Below, one piece after another: positions 8,134-16,517 of a stretch of DNA of 64,000 nucleotides; positions within the stretch are counted from its first letter, which is position 1, and every line of letters starts with the position of its first letter. Under the pieces are notes generated by a model. It saw nothing but the letters and a program-made list of their open reading frames with translations. It was not told the DNA's origin and searched no databases. The position numbers and the translations under genes were made by a program. The stretch is from JACJWR01 sp964627505 (GTDB taxonomy: Bacteria > Actinomycetota > Actinomycetes > S36-B12 > UBA10799): NCBI GenBank assembly GCA_964627505.1, contig CAZVKB010000004.1:1-64000 (forward strand). Reading direction: 5' to 3'.

Positions 8134-8610
8134 ATGAAGCGCGCAATCATCGTCACGGCCGGCACGGTCGTGGGAGTAGGGGCTGCGCTTGCCTACACTC
8201 CGCGGCCGCCCGCACTAGCCCTGCCCAGTGCGAGTGTGGTGCCGCCGATTTCCCCGCAAGCACCGAGCGCTCCGACCAGCCCGGTAACAGATGGCGCAGC
8301 TTCGGCGGTTGACACTGCTCTGCCCACCGCACCCAGCGGCGTGTTCACCGGAGACGTTGTGAGTACCCGATTCGGGGATATCCAGGTGCAGATAGCTGTT
8401 GCCCAAGGTGTGGTGCAGGATGCCGTGGCGGTGACCTACCCGGCGCTAGACGCCAAGTCGGCCGCCATTTCGGCGGCAGCGGTGCCGACCCTGCGCAGTG
8501 AGACGCTCGCTGCCCAATCCGCCGAGATCGCCACCGTCAGTGGTGCGAGCTATACCTCAGACGGGTGGGTCACCTCGCTGCAATCGGCGCTCGTCCAAGC
8601 AGGTCTGTGA
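8134..8610 (+). CDS. Small exported FMN-binding domain protein
   Basis: A protein of 158 residues. It has an N-terminal anchor or signal (KRAIIVTAGTVVGVGAALAY), a Pro/Ser/Ala-rich linker to about residue 70, then an FMN-binding domain like the periplasmic domains of RnfG/NqrC. It ends in the motif TVSGASYTSDGW. In this family the S/T of the GA(S/T) signature carries FMN covalently through a phosphoester made by ApbE; here that residue would be Ser. AAAGGA precedes the ATG. It lies directly between the membrane reductase gene and apbE, which fits an outer-face flavin carrier. The electron acceptor is unknown. Confidence 0.85.
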   Translation: MKRAIIVTAGTVVGVGAALAYTPRPPALALPSASVVPPISPQAPSAPTSPVTDGAASAVDTALPTAPSGVFTGDVVSTRFGDIQVQIAVAQGVVQDAVAVTYPALDAKSAAISAAAVPTLRSETLAAQSAEIATVSGASYTSDGWVTSLQSALVQAGL

Positions 8611-8611
8611 C

Positions 8612-9394
8612 ATGACCGCGGTCCGACGTGCCAGCAGTGGGAGGTGGGAACGCATCGTGCATTGCGAACCCGTGTGGGGCACCGTGGTGAGCATTGAGAT
8701 CCGGGGGGCACACATGGCACAACAGTCGGCAGCGCAAGCCCTCGCGGCGGCGGCCGCCTGCGCCCATGAGGTGGATGCCCATTTCTCCACCTTTCGTGCT
8801 GACAGCGTCGTTTCCGCGCTGCGCACAGGCACCCTCACCTTGGCCGATACGCCACCAGCAGTGCAGGAAGTCTGGCGAGCGTGTGAATATACGAAATGGC
8901 TCACCCGCGGCGCCTTCGACTCGTGGGCGACACCAGGTGGCTTCGATCCGTCCGGTTTGGTCAAGGGTTGGGCCGCCGATCGCATGGCCGAATTAGTGGT
9001 GGACGCCGGGTTCCCAAATGTGACAGTCAACGCAGCCGGAGATGTGACGTGTCGAGGTGAACAGGCGCCCGGGGTGCCCTGGATCGTGGGCATTCGCGAT
9101 CCGCGCTCTGCCGGTGACATCGTGCGCACCGTGGGTGTTTCAGCGGCCGCCGTGGCCACGTCCGGAAACTACGAACGTGGCGAGCACATCATCAATCCCC
9201 ACCATTACGACGCTGTCGCGAAACTCGACTCTGCGACCGTGATCGGGCCCGACGGCGCACTGGCTGACGCCTTGGCAACTGCTCTCGTCATTGTCGGCAA
9301 TGCGGGGGTCGAGTTCTTCACCGATTTGCCCGGCTGGTCTGGATATCTGATCGCCGGCACGGATGTCAGTTACTTCGGCCCGGCGTTTGCCTGA
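8612..9394 (+). CDS. apbE: FAD:protein FMN transferase (ApbE)
   Basis: A protein of 260 residues, slightly shorter than typical ApbE. Motifs in order: HEVDAHFSTF near the N-terminus, GGFDPSGLVKGWAADR (the nucleotide-binding signature), VNAAGDVTCRG, then ATSGNYERGEHIINPHH with the metal-binding region, and DALATAL near the C-terminus. ApbE transfers FMN from FAD to Ser/Thr of partner proteins with Mg2+. No clear signal peptide is seen, so modification may occur before export or use an unrecognised route. The ATG begins one base after the stop of the FMN-binding protein gene, so the two are translationally coupled, which supports an enzyme-substrate relation. Confidence 0.9.
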   Translation: MTAVRRASSGRWERIVHCEPVWGTVVSIEIRGAHMAQQSAAQALAAAAACAHEVDAHFSTFRADSVVSALRTGTLTLADTPPAVQEVWRACEYTKWLTRGAFDSWATPGGFDPSGLVKGWAADRMAELVVDAGFPNVTVNAAGDVTCRGEQAPGVPWIVGIRDPRSAGDIVRTVGVSAAAVATSGNYERGEHIINPHHYDAVAKLDSATVIGPDGALADALATALVIVGNAGVEFFTDLPGWSGYLIAGTDVSYFGPAFA

Positions 9395-9432
9395 CTACTT
9401 TCACCTCGATCGACGCACCCGTGCCGACAGTG

Positions 9433-11142
9433 TCACTTCGTACCATCAGCCCAGGTCAACAGCGCTTCCTGGACAGTGGTGACATACCCGTCCGGCCCGA
9501 TCAGGTCGCTGATCCCGAAGTAGTCCAGCGTGGCACGGGCGTCGTCGGGGATTCGGGCGATCACAAACTTGGCCCCGGCGGCGCCGACCAGTGCAATCAC
9601 CTTGCGCAGGGATTCCTCAGATGTCCAGTCCACGGTCTGTATCTCGGAGGCATCCAGCACAAAGACCGTCAAGGGCTGTGGCGGCGCCGACAGCAAGATC
9701 CGCACGTCATCGACTAGTCGGGAAGCATTGGCGAAATACAAATTCGCAGAGAAGTGGTAAACGATCAGCCCGGGAGCGGTCTGGATTCCAGGTTCCACCG
9801 ACCGTTCCAGACGGTGTTCCTCAGCATTCAGTCCCAGCACGAAATTGTGGGGTCGAGAGGTGTGCGCGAGGTGCACCACGATTGAGGCCACGATCGCCCA
9901 CAGAATGCCAGCCCCGACTCCCACGAAAGCCACAATCACAGCCGTGCTCAGCGCTACCCAGAACTCATTCTTGTGAGGCAAGTGCATGAGCATCCGCAGC
10001 GTGCTCAGTTTGATCAGATGAATCGCAATCACGAACACGACTGCGGCCAGCGCCGACTCCGGCAGGTAATCGAACACCCCGGTGAGAAACATCAGCACCA
10101 GCGCCGTGAGCCCGGCTAGCACCAACATCGCCAGTTGCGAGTGGGCCCCGGACTTGTCGGCGATGGCGGTCTTCGTGGGTGACCCGTTGACGACGAAGGT
10201 GGAGCCGAAACCAGCCGCCAAGTTGGCGCCACCCAATCCGATGAGATCGCGATTGGGCTTGTTGGGATCATCGTGGGCGATGGCGAACGCGCTCGATGTC
10301 GACACACTCTGCGCGATCACCACCAGCATCAGGACCAGCGCTGTCGGGCTCAGTGCGACCATGTCTGCCCAGGACACTGATGGCACCGTGATGGCTGGTA
10401 ACCCCGCCGGCAGGGCACCGACTGTGGCTACTCCGTAATCTGTCTTCAGGTGCAGTAATCTCGCTGCAATCATGCTGCCGACCACCGCGATCAGCGGGCC
10501 CGGTACTCGGGGGGCGAACTTGCCCAACAACAAGATTGTGGCCACCACCGCCGCCGCAACAACCAGATCGGCGACGTTGCTCTCAGGTACATGACGCGCC
10601 GTGTCCAGCAGTTTCTCGATGGTGGTGTCGCCGCTGGCAGAGACCCCCAACATGCCGTGCAGTTGTCCGAAGGCGATTTGAATCCCCACCCCGGTGAGAA
10701 ACCCGGCGAGCACGGATCGGGACATGAAGTTGGACAGGAAGCCCAAGCGCAAGATTCCCGATCCCAGCAACAGCAGCCCCGTAATAATCGCCAACACACA
10801 CGTCAGCGCAAAAAAACGAGCCGGGTCGCCTGCGGCCAAAAGTCCAACCGCGCCCGCGCTGATAGCAGCGGTCGCCGAGTCGGCCCCCACCACCAGTCGT
10901 CGGGACGCCGCGATGACGGCAAACAGCAGCACGGGCAACAGGCAGGTGTACAGGCCTGTCTCGGCCGGCATGCCTGCGATCTTGGCGTATCCCAAGCCCT
11001 CCGGAATAGCCACCGCGGCCAGCGTGGCACCGGCGATCAGATCGGGGGTCAGCCAACGCCGCCGATAGGGCAACACCCCGCCCAACAGTCCATAGCGGGT
11101 GAGAAAACCGGTGCGCGGTGGTGAGACTGCGGGTGCATCCAT
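9433..11142 (-). CDS. SulP-family anion transporter with STAS domain
   Basis: A protein of 569 residues. The transmembrane core begins LTPDLIAGATLAAVAIPEGL, the SulP signature region, with about 12-14 hydrophobic segments. It includes GLGGANLAAGFGSTFVVNGS, the typical half-site loop. A C-terminal STAS domain (about 440-565) follows, with VLDASEIQTVDWTS, the region equivalent to the anti-sigma antagonist phosphorylation loop. SulP proteins carry sulfate, bicarbonate or dicarboxylates; the substrate is not deducible. The ATG at 11142 has GGGAGAG upstream; an in-frame start further upstream lies in the next gene. It follows the enoyl-CoA hydratase-like gene by 25 bases. Confidence 0.9.
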   Translation of the reverse strand: MDAPAVSPPRTGFLTRYGLLGGVLPYRRRWLTPDLIAGATLAAVAIPEGLGYAKIAGMPAETGLYTCLLPVLLFAVIAASRRLVVGADSATAAISAGAVGLLAAGDPARFFALTCVLAIITGLLLLGSGILRLGFLSNFMSRSVLAGFLTGVGIQIAFGQLHGMLGVSASGDTTIEKLLDTARHVPESNVADLVVAAAVVATILLLGKFAPRVPGPLIAVVGSMIAARLLHLKTDYGVATVGALPAGLPAITVPSVSWADMVALSPTALVLMLVVIAQSVSTSSAFAIAHDDPNKPNRDLIGLGGANLAAGFGSTFVVNGSPTKTAIADKSGAHSQLAMLVLAGLTALVLMFLTGVFDYLPESALAAVVFVIAIHLIKLSTLRMLMHLPHKNEFWVALSTAVIVAFVGVGAGILWAIVASIVVHLAHTSRPHNFVLGLNAEEHRLERSVEPGIQTAPGLIVYHFSANLYFANASRLVDDVRILLSAPPQPLTVFVLDASEIQTVDWTSEESLRKVIALVGAAGAKFVIARIPDDARATLDYFGISDLIGPDGYVTTVQEALLTWADGTK

Positions 11143-11167
11143 AGGCTCTCCCACACCGAAACGGGTA

Positions 11168-11851
11168 TCAGACTCCCGTGAGTCCGTCTGCTCCCAGCGG
11201 CAACTCCAGAGCAGCCAACGCCTGGGCGAACATTGTGTTCTTGATAGCACGCAAGGTGTCGGGATGCTTGCCTACCAGCGGTATCACATACTCGGCAGCG
11301 GTGGCAGTCAGGCCGTTTTCTTCGACACAGGCGTCCACGAGGCCGACCCGGGCCGCCTCCACACCGCCGAAGCGGCGCCCGGTAGTCATAGCAGCTACCG
11401 CGGTCTGCGGGGAAATCTTGGCTTGAATCAACGCCGCCATGCCTGGAGTGAAGGGAATATTGATGTCCACTTCCGGGAAGCAGAAGAATCCTCGATCCCG
11501 GCGCATCACCCGGAAGTCGTGGGCCATCGCGAGCATCGCCCCGGCGCCGAACGCGTGTCCGTTGACGGCACACACCGTCGGCACCGGGAAGGCACACATC
11601 CGCGCCAACAGATCATGAATGCGCCCGATGTACATCTGCACCTCGCCGGTATTGGCGATGAGCCACTCCAGGTCGAGTCCATTGGAAAAGAATTTGCCGG
11701 ACGCCGTGGTGATCAACGCGGCGGGCGCACTGGCCTCGACCTCATCGAGCGCCGCAGCAATCTCGTCGAGCGCGGCCAACGAAAATCGGTTCTCGCCCGA
11801 TCCCAGGTGCAAAGTGAAGATTGCCTCATCGTGCGTGAGTGCAACGCCCAT
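11168..11851 (-). CDS. Enoyl-CoA hydratase/isomerase family protein
   Basis: A crotonase-fold protein of 227 residues, on the short side for the family. It contains the oxyanion-hole segments ASGKFFSNGLDLEWL and AVNGHAFGAGAMLAMAHDFR, which stabilise the thioester enolate. The position of the usual catalytic Glu is occupied within CFPEVDINIPFTPGM, which recalls delta3,delta2-enoyl-CoA isomerases rather than classic hydratases. ATG 11851 is preceded by GGAAAGG. It diverges from the PH-domain gene and is followed on the same strand by SulP. The exact substrate is uncertain. Confidence 0.85.
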   Translation of the reverse strand: MGVALTHDEAIFTLHLGSGENRFSLAALDEIAAALDEVEASAPAALITTASGKFFSNGLDLEWLIANTGEVQMYIGRIHDLLARMCAFPVPTVCAVNGHAFGAGAMLAMAHDFRVMRRDRGFFCFPEVDINIPFTPGMAALIQAKISPQTAVAAMTTGRRFGGVEAARVGLVDACVEENGLTATAAEYVIPLVGKHPDTLRAIKNTMFAQALAALELPLGADGLTGV

Positions 11852-11971
11852 GTGAAACCTTTCCGAACCCGTGAGACGGTCGCGCAGGTGACCGATGGCC
11901 AGCACTGTACCGGGACGGTGCGCGTCGACTATCGTCAGCGGCACCCACGATATTCCACCCAGGAGGTAACA

Positions 11972-12343
11972 ATGTTGGACTTCACCGAACGCACCTTCAA
12001 ATTGAGCGCCATGGATCCCAACGAGGTGGCCGGCCAGGTGGCGCCGCTGTTGGTGGAAGGGGAACAACTGTTTCTGGCTTTTCGTGGGGCCCGCGACTAT
12101 GTGGCCTTCACCAGCAAGCGAATCATCGCCGTGGATGTGCAGGGGATGTCTGGAAAGAAGAAGGACTATTCATCGCTGCCGTACGCCAAGGTGCAGGTGT
12201 TCTCGGTAGAGACCTCTGGAGCATTTGACCGCGATGCTGAATTGGAATTGTGGTTCTCCGGGGTGGGGCGGGTGAAGTTCGAATTCAAGGGCGGAACGGA
12301 CGTGGCATATCTCAGTCGGCTGGTCGCCACCTACGTCCTGTGA
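11972..12343 (+). CDS. Bacterial PH-domain protein (bPH_1 type)
   Basis: A protein of 123 residues forming a single bacterial pleckstrin-homology-like domain. It has the characteristic GEQLFLAFRGARDYVAFTSK and RIIAVDVQGMSGKKKDYSSL, then SVETSGAFDRDAELELWFSG. The family is common in Bacillota and actinobacteria and is of unknown function; members form oligomeric rings in structures. An excellent AGGAGGT lies 5 bases before the ATG. No signal or membrane segment. It diverges from the enoyl-CoA hydratase-like gene with 120 bases between. The PaaK-like gene follows after 15 bases. Confidence 0.88.
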   Translation: MLDFTERTFKLSAMDPNEVAGQVAPLLVEGEQLFLAFRGARDYVAFTSKRIIAVDVQGMSGKKKDYSSLPYAKVQVFSVETSGAFDRDAELELWFSGVGRVKFEFKGGTDVAYLSRLVATYVL

Positions 12344-12358
12344 CCAGTTGGCTCTGAC

Positions 12359-13741
12359 GTGGTCTCGCCGGGAGTGCGGATTGCCTGGGATCTGCTGCGC
12401 GCGCGGCGGGCCGGTCCCGACGGCATCGCGGATCGCCAGCGTGCGCGCCTGCAGCAACTCGTCGCGCATGCACGAGCCACCTCGCCTTTCTACCGCGAGC
12501 ACCTGCGCGCACTGCACGCAACCGACTGGGGACTCGCCGACATCCCCCCAGTCAACAAATCTGAACTGATGGCCGACTTCGACAACTGGGTAACGGATCC
12601 TCGATTCGCCCGGGAGCGAGTGATGTCCTTCCTCAGCAGCAGCGCGGCGGTGGGCACGCCACTTGACGGGGCATTGATAGCGACGAGTTCCGGGGTGACC
12701 GGCCAACCCGGCATCTTTGTCCACGACGAGTTCGCCGTGGCTGTGTGTCAAGCCATGATCGTGGTGCGCGGCTACCTGGCGTGGCTGCGCTGGCCGCAAA
12801 TCTCCGGATTCCTGCGCCACGGCGTCCGGGAAGCCGCCATCGTCGGAACCGGCGGCCACTTCGCCGGGGTGAGTTGGTTGGAACGAGCCCGGCAGCGGGC
12901 ACCGTGGGTATCGAGAGTGATCAGTGTGCATTCAGCCCAATCCCCCATCGCGGCATTGGTGCGGGAACTCACGACCGTCGATCCGACCGCGTTGGTGGGC
13001 TACACCAGCGTGTTGCGGCTGCTGGCCGACGAGCAGATCGCCGGTCGGCTTGCGATTCACCCTTTGATCGCAGCAACATCTGGCGAAACCGCCACAGATG
13101 GCGATCGGGCGCTGCTGGCCCGCGCTTTTGACTGTCCCATCAAGGAAACGTACGCCTGCTCCGAGGCGCTTTTCTTCGGATTTGGATGCGACCAGCGCTG
13201 GTTGCACGTCAGCGCGGACTGGGTGATCGTGGAGCCCGTGCAAGCTGACGGCAGCCCCACACCGCCGGGCGTGTTCTCGGATTCCGTGTTGCTGACCAAC
13301 CTGGCCAACCGGACCGCGCCGCTGCTGCGCTACCAGTTGGGGGATTCGGTGATGCGCCGCGCCGACCGATGCCCCTGCGGCAATCCGCTGCCGGCGTTTC
13401 GAGTGGCCGGCCGCAGGGACGACACGCTGGTGATGCACGATGCGACCGGGCAACCCGTGGCGATCTCCCCCGTGGCCTTCGGGCTACTGGCAGAGGCAGT
13501 GCCAGGGGTGCGCAACTGGCAAATCGTGCAGGTGGATCGCACGACCCTCACAGTGCGCGTCAGTGCAGATAAGACAGCAGCACCGACCGAATCACAGGAG
13601 GCGATCGCGGAGGCATTCCGGGAACATCTGATGTCCGTTCTTCGTGCTCATGGAGTTGGCAACGTGACACTTGTGATCCAAGAAGCTCAGCTGCGGCCAG
13701 ACGCGAAGAACGGCAAGTTCCGCCACGTCTACGCACTGTGA
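12359..13741 (+). CDS. PaaK/CapK-like adenylate-forming enzyme
   Basis: A protein of 460 residues of the phenylacetate-CoA ligase-like group within the adenylating superfamily. Seen are an N-terminal LQQLVAHARATSPFYREHL segment typical of PaaK, a Ser/Thr-rich ATP loop in IATSSGVTGQPG, YACSEALFFGFGC in place of the usual adenylate-binding Y-G-x-T-E, and a Cys-rich RCPCGNPLPAFRVAGRRDD like that of PaaK-type enzymes. The family activates aromatic or other carboxylates to CoA thioesters, or acts in polymer synthesis. The substrate is unknown. The GTG start is plausible and directly follows the PH-domain gene. Confidence 0.82.
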   Translation: MVSPGVRIAWDLLRARRAGPDGIADRQRARLQQLVAHARATSPFYREHLRALHATDWGLADIPPVNKSELMADFDNWVTDPRFARERVMSFLSSSAAVGTPLDGALIATSSGVTGQPGIFVHDEFAVAVCQAMIVVRGYLAWLRWPQISGFLRHGVREAAIVGTGGHFAGVSWLERARQRAPWVSRVISVHSAQSPIAALVRELTTVDPTALVGYTSVLRLLADEQIAGRLAIHPLIAATSGETATDGDRALLARAFDCPIKETYACSEALFFGFGCDQRWLHVSADWVIVEPVQADGSPTPPGVFSDSVLLTNLANRTAPLLRYQLGDSVMRRADRCPCGNPLPAFRVAGRRDDTLVMHDATGQPVAISPVAFGLLAEAVPGVRNWQIVQVDRTTLTVRVSADKTAAPTESQEAIAEAFREHLMSVLRAHGVGNVTLVIQEAQLRPDAKNGKFRHVYAL

Positions 13742-13776
13742 CTGCTCTTGGTCGCACGGGTGCGCTGGCGAGCAGT
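13741..13776. terminator. Stem-loop between convergent genes
   Basis: ACTGCTC (13741-13747) pairs with GAGCAGT (13770-13776), with an inner CGCA/TGCG pairing. It sits just after the PaaK-like stop codon and before the converging lipoprotein gene end, so it may terminate both. No T-run follows, so the role is inferred from position. Confidence 0.4.
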
Positions 13777-13792
13777 GGCAGTCAGCAGGCTC

Positions 13793-14599
13793 CTAGTTGG
13801 GCACCGGCGCGCAGTACTGTTCGGGACTTTGATCGGCGATGATGTCCACTGTGGTGCCCTGGCGGACAACGAACTCGCTGGCACCAATCTTGTTGGCGGG
13901 ATCGCCCCAGTCGTACGTGTATCCCATGCGGGTCCATGGGTACGGGTTGGCAGGGTCGTAGGCCAAGGCTTTCTGCAAGCGGAACCAGTCGGCGTGGTTG
14001 GGGTATGCCGGGTCCTCAGGTTGCACAGTGCCGTCGTCGTACACGGCAGTGGTGTCAGCAATTTGGGGATCGGGCGTCGGCCGGAACATGCCAGACAGCG
14101 GGACCATCATGGTCACCATAGTCACCGGTTTGGCGTGCGGCGGCATGCCCAGGTATTGCAGGGAGCGCAGTGCCGGATCGGTGCCACCCGCCGCGACATA
14201 GGAACGGCAGAAATCCTGCAACTCCGGCACCGGAGTCAGCCAAACTTCGCGACTGAGAGTCATGGGCTGGCCGACACTGTCCGCATAACCAGTCCAGTCC
14301 GTCAACGTGACCATTTCGGCTGCCGTGTTGTCGGCGTTGAACACAACGTTCGAGGCCCCTGGGGTGAGGGCCACCAACGAGGGCGCCAACTGGTCGGGCC
14401 CGGCAGTTTCGGCATCTGCCACCGCAGCTAGGTACGCCGCGGGCAACTGGGTAGCGGTGGGGCTGGCTGCGGCAGAGGCCGAAGTGGAACTCGCTGTTGC
14501 GGTCGGGTCGGTGCTGGTGTCCGTGCCACTACATCCGGTGACAGTCAGACCGAGCGTGAGGACGAACCCGGCAGCCACACTTGGTTGAACCATTCGCAT
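13793..14599 (-). CDS. Predicted lipoprotein of unknown function
   Basis: A protein of about 268 residues. It has a lipoprotein signal peptide with lipobox TVTGC, followed by a Ser/Thr/Ala-rich linker of about 35 residues and a globular region. Notable segments are LTDWTGYADSVGQPMTLSRE, FCRSYVAAGGTDPALRSLQY and PYPWTRMGYTYDWGD. Two Cys outside the lipobox (in DFCRSY and QYCAP) could pair. I do not recognise the family. It should be anchored on the outer face of the membrane. ATG 14599 is chosen because it puts the positive residue right before the hydrophobic core; GTG 14623 is also possible. The cytochrome b5 lipoprotein gene lies 82 bases upstream on the same strand. Confidence 0.75.
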   Translation of the reverse strand: MRMVQPSVAAGFVLTLGLTVTGCSGTDTSTDPTATASSTSASAAASPTATQLPAAYLAAVADAETAGPDQLAPSLVALTPGASNVVFNADNTAAEMVTLTDWTGYADSVGQPMTLSREVWLTPVPELQDFCRSYVAAGGTDPALRSLQYLGMPPHAKPVTMVTMMVPLSGMFRPTPDPQIADTTAVYDDGTVQPEDPAYPNHADWFRLQKALAYDPANPYPWTRMGYTYDWGDPANKIGASEFVVRQGTTVDIIADQSPEQYCAPVPN

Positions 14600-14681
14600 A
14601 GTGATCACGTTACGCCTGGCCACTGTGCGTGTTCGAAAGGGTCGCAGCGCTCAATACCCCCCACGGCGACCGCAGCAGATA

Positions 14682-15128
14682 TCAGCCCAGCACGCCGATC
14701 TGATACTCAGCCAAGGTTTCGTTCGGCTCGCTCTGACTGCCGTGCTGACCGCTGAACGCTGAGGTTCCGTCGATGCCACACAGCCGATAGATGTTTTGGT
14801 CTCCGCCCGGGTGTTTGGTCGCCCAGGAGGTGACGTCATAGACCTTGCCATTGATGGCAGTCCAACAATCCGACTGCTTGTTGTGGGTGGCGACCTCAGC
14901 CAGGGTGTACACGCCGGTCGATCCAGACGGCGAAGCAGACGGGCTCGTACTTGCGGTCGCCGAGCCCGACGCCGCGGTGGGGCTCGCAGAAGCGGGACTT
15001 GCGGCGGCGCTCGTCGCGGGTGCGCTGCTCGTAGTGGTGTTGGTGGCCGAACTGCTGCATGCGGTTAGAGCCAACCCTGAGACGATGATGCCCAGAATCA
15101 AAGTGGACGAACTGCGCGCGCGCTTCAT
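14682..15128 (-). CDS. Lipoprotein with cytochrome b5-like heme-binding domain
   Basis: A protein of 148 residues. A signal peptide ends in lipobox LTAC, then a 45-residue Ser/Ala/Thr/Pro-rich tether, then a cytochrome b5 domain: YTLAEVATHNKQSDCWTAIN, VYDVTSWATKHPGGDQNI and FSGQHGSQ. The His of HPGG and the later His of QHG are the expected axial heme ligands. AAGGAG lies 7 bases before the ATG. It should display a heme on the outer membrane face. The partner is unknown; a neighbouring lipoprotein and the flavin electron-transfer module 5 kb away are candidates. ThiL lies upstream on the same strand. Confidence 0.88.
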   Translation of the reverse strand: MKRARSSSTLILGIIVSGLALTACSSSATNTTTSSAPATSAAASPASASPTAASGSATASTSPSASPSGSTGVYTLAEVATHNKQSDCWTAINGKVYDVTSWATKHPGGDQNIYRLCGIDGTSAFSGQHGSQSEPNETLAEYQIGVLG

Positions 15129-15213
15129 ACCGGTGCTCCTTAGGTGCGATGACGGTGCCGTGTCACAAACCCTGCCACATGAATACTCAGGCCGCTGCAG
15201 GCGCACCCAGCGC

Positions 15214-16185
15214 TCAGCGGTGGAAGTGCTGCCAGCCGCGATTGCCTTTGCGCTGACCGCCATCCACCACCACATCTACGGGGCCCTCCACCACCGCACC
15301 GATCTTGACGAAACTGCCCGGCAGCGTGGCTCCCTTCGGGAAGGTCGCGACGAGGGCGTGGTCGTCGCCACCTGTGAGTACCCACGAGAGCGGATCGACG
15401 CTGAATGCGATGGCCGTGTCACGTAAAACCGGGTCCACCGGTAACGCGGCGGCTTCGATATCTATCCGCACGCCAGATGCATCGGAGATGTGACCCAGGT
15501 CGGCCAACAGCCCGTCACTCACGTCGATCATGGCCGTGGCACCTGCCGCTGCCGCAGCTGGACCAGCGGAGTACGGCACGTCTGGCCGACGCACGGCATC
15601 CACGAGCAGTCGCGGCGACCGGAATCCGCGGCTGAGCACGGCCAATCCAGCCGCGGCCCAACCCTGGCGGCCGGCGATGGCGACTTGGTCCCCGACAGCT
15701 GCACCACCACGTCGTACCGGCGGTACCTCCCCGAGGTCACCGATGGCAGTCACCGACAACACAATCGGTCCGTCGGTGGCATTGGTGTCGCCACCTGCAA
15801 TGACCGCTCCGATGGACTCTGCTTCAGCCTGAATGCCGTCGATCAAGTCCGCTACCCATCCAGCTTCCGTGGTGTCGGGCAACCCCAGCGCCACCAGCAA
15901 CGCCCGTGGTCGGGCCCCCATCGCCGCGATATCCGCCAGGTTGGCCGCCGCTGCTCGATGACCTACGTCCTCGGCAGTCGACCAATTGGTGCGAAAGTGC
16001 CGCCCCTCCACCAGCATGTCGGTGCACACCACTGTGGAGCCGGCAGGTGTCATCGTGACCACGGCAGCATCGTCCCCTACACCCACGGTGACGTATTCCG
16101 AGGTGGGAAGTCCCTCGGTGATGACGTCAATGAGCGCAAATTCGTCCAGCTGCGACACCTGGTGGTGACGAGTGCTTCTGTCCAC
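15214..16185 (-). CDS. thiL: Thiamine-monophosphate kinase
   Basis: A protein of 323 residues of the PurM/ThiL fold, which phosphorylates thiamine monophosphate to the diphosphate using ATP. Motifs: VGVGDDAAVV near 35, TDMLVEGRHF, AAANLADIAAMGARP, AGGDTNATDG and IDVSDGLLADLGHI, then a C-terminal LTGGDDHALV. All are typical and intact. GTG 16185 has AAGGGG 7 bases upstream. It diverges from the Lrp-domain gene and, with ddl and DUF3515 nearby, keeps an actinobacterial gene order. Confidence 0.95.
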   Translation of the reverse strand: MDRSTRHHQVSQLDEFALIDVITEGLPTSEYVTVGVGDDAAVVTMTPAGSTVVCTDMLVEGRHFRTNWSTAEDVGHRAAAANLADIAAMGARPRALLVALGLPDTTEAGWVADLIDGIQAEAESIGAVIAGGDTNATDGPIVLSVTAIGDLGEVPPVRRGGAAVGDQVAIAGRQGWAAAGLAVLSRGFRSPRLLVDAVRRPDVPYSAGPAAAAAGATAMIDVSDGLLADLGHISDASGVRIDIEAAALPVDPVLRDTAIAFSVDPLSWVLTGGDDHALVATFPKGATLPGSFVKIGAVVEGPVDVVVDGGQRKGNRGWQHFHR

Positions 16186-16252
16186 GTGTGAACCCCTTCG
16201 GTGTTTCGCGATAGTGTCGTACTCCTTGACAGCATAGATAGGAGTTCGCCAA

Positions 16253-16495
16253 ATGAGTGGCGTTCACGCATACGTTCTTGTGCAGACTGAAATTGGGCGT
16301 TCCGCCGCCGTGGCCCACGCTATCAACGGATTGCCGGGGGTGACGGCCGCAGAGGAAGTCACCGGACCTTACGACGTGATCGCTCGAGTGAGCGCCGAAT
16401 CACTGGATCTGCTGGGCCGCGAAGTTGTCACCCCCATCCAACATGTCCCGGGAATCACTCGGACGCTCACCTGCAACGTGGTCACGCTCGGCTGA
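16253..16495 (+). CDS. Stand-alone Lrp/AsnC effector-binding (RAM) domain protein
   Basis: An 80-residue protein consisting only of the C-terminal ligand-binding domain of Lrp/AsnC regulators: AYVLVQTEIGRSAAVAHAI, GPYDVIARV and the GITRTLTCNVV tail. No helix-turn-helix is present, so it cannot bind DNA alone. Such proteins form ring oligomers that bind amino acids and are common next to thiL in actinobacteria. AGGAG lies 8 bases before the ATG. Confidence 0.9.
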   Translation: MSGVHAYVLVQTEIGRSAAVAHAINGLPGVTAAEEVTGPYDVIARVSAESLDLLGREVVTPIQHVPGITRTLTCNVVTLG

Positions 16496-16517
16496 TCCGC
16501 GGGCAGTCGATGCTCTC

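Noticed and set aside
11099..11971. Upstream extension of the PH-domain gene
   Set aside because: The frame is open but runs antisense through the enoyl-CoA hydratase-like gene. AGGAGGT and the family start mark 11972 as the true start.
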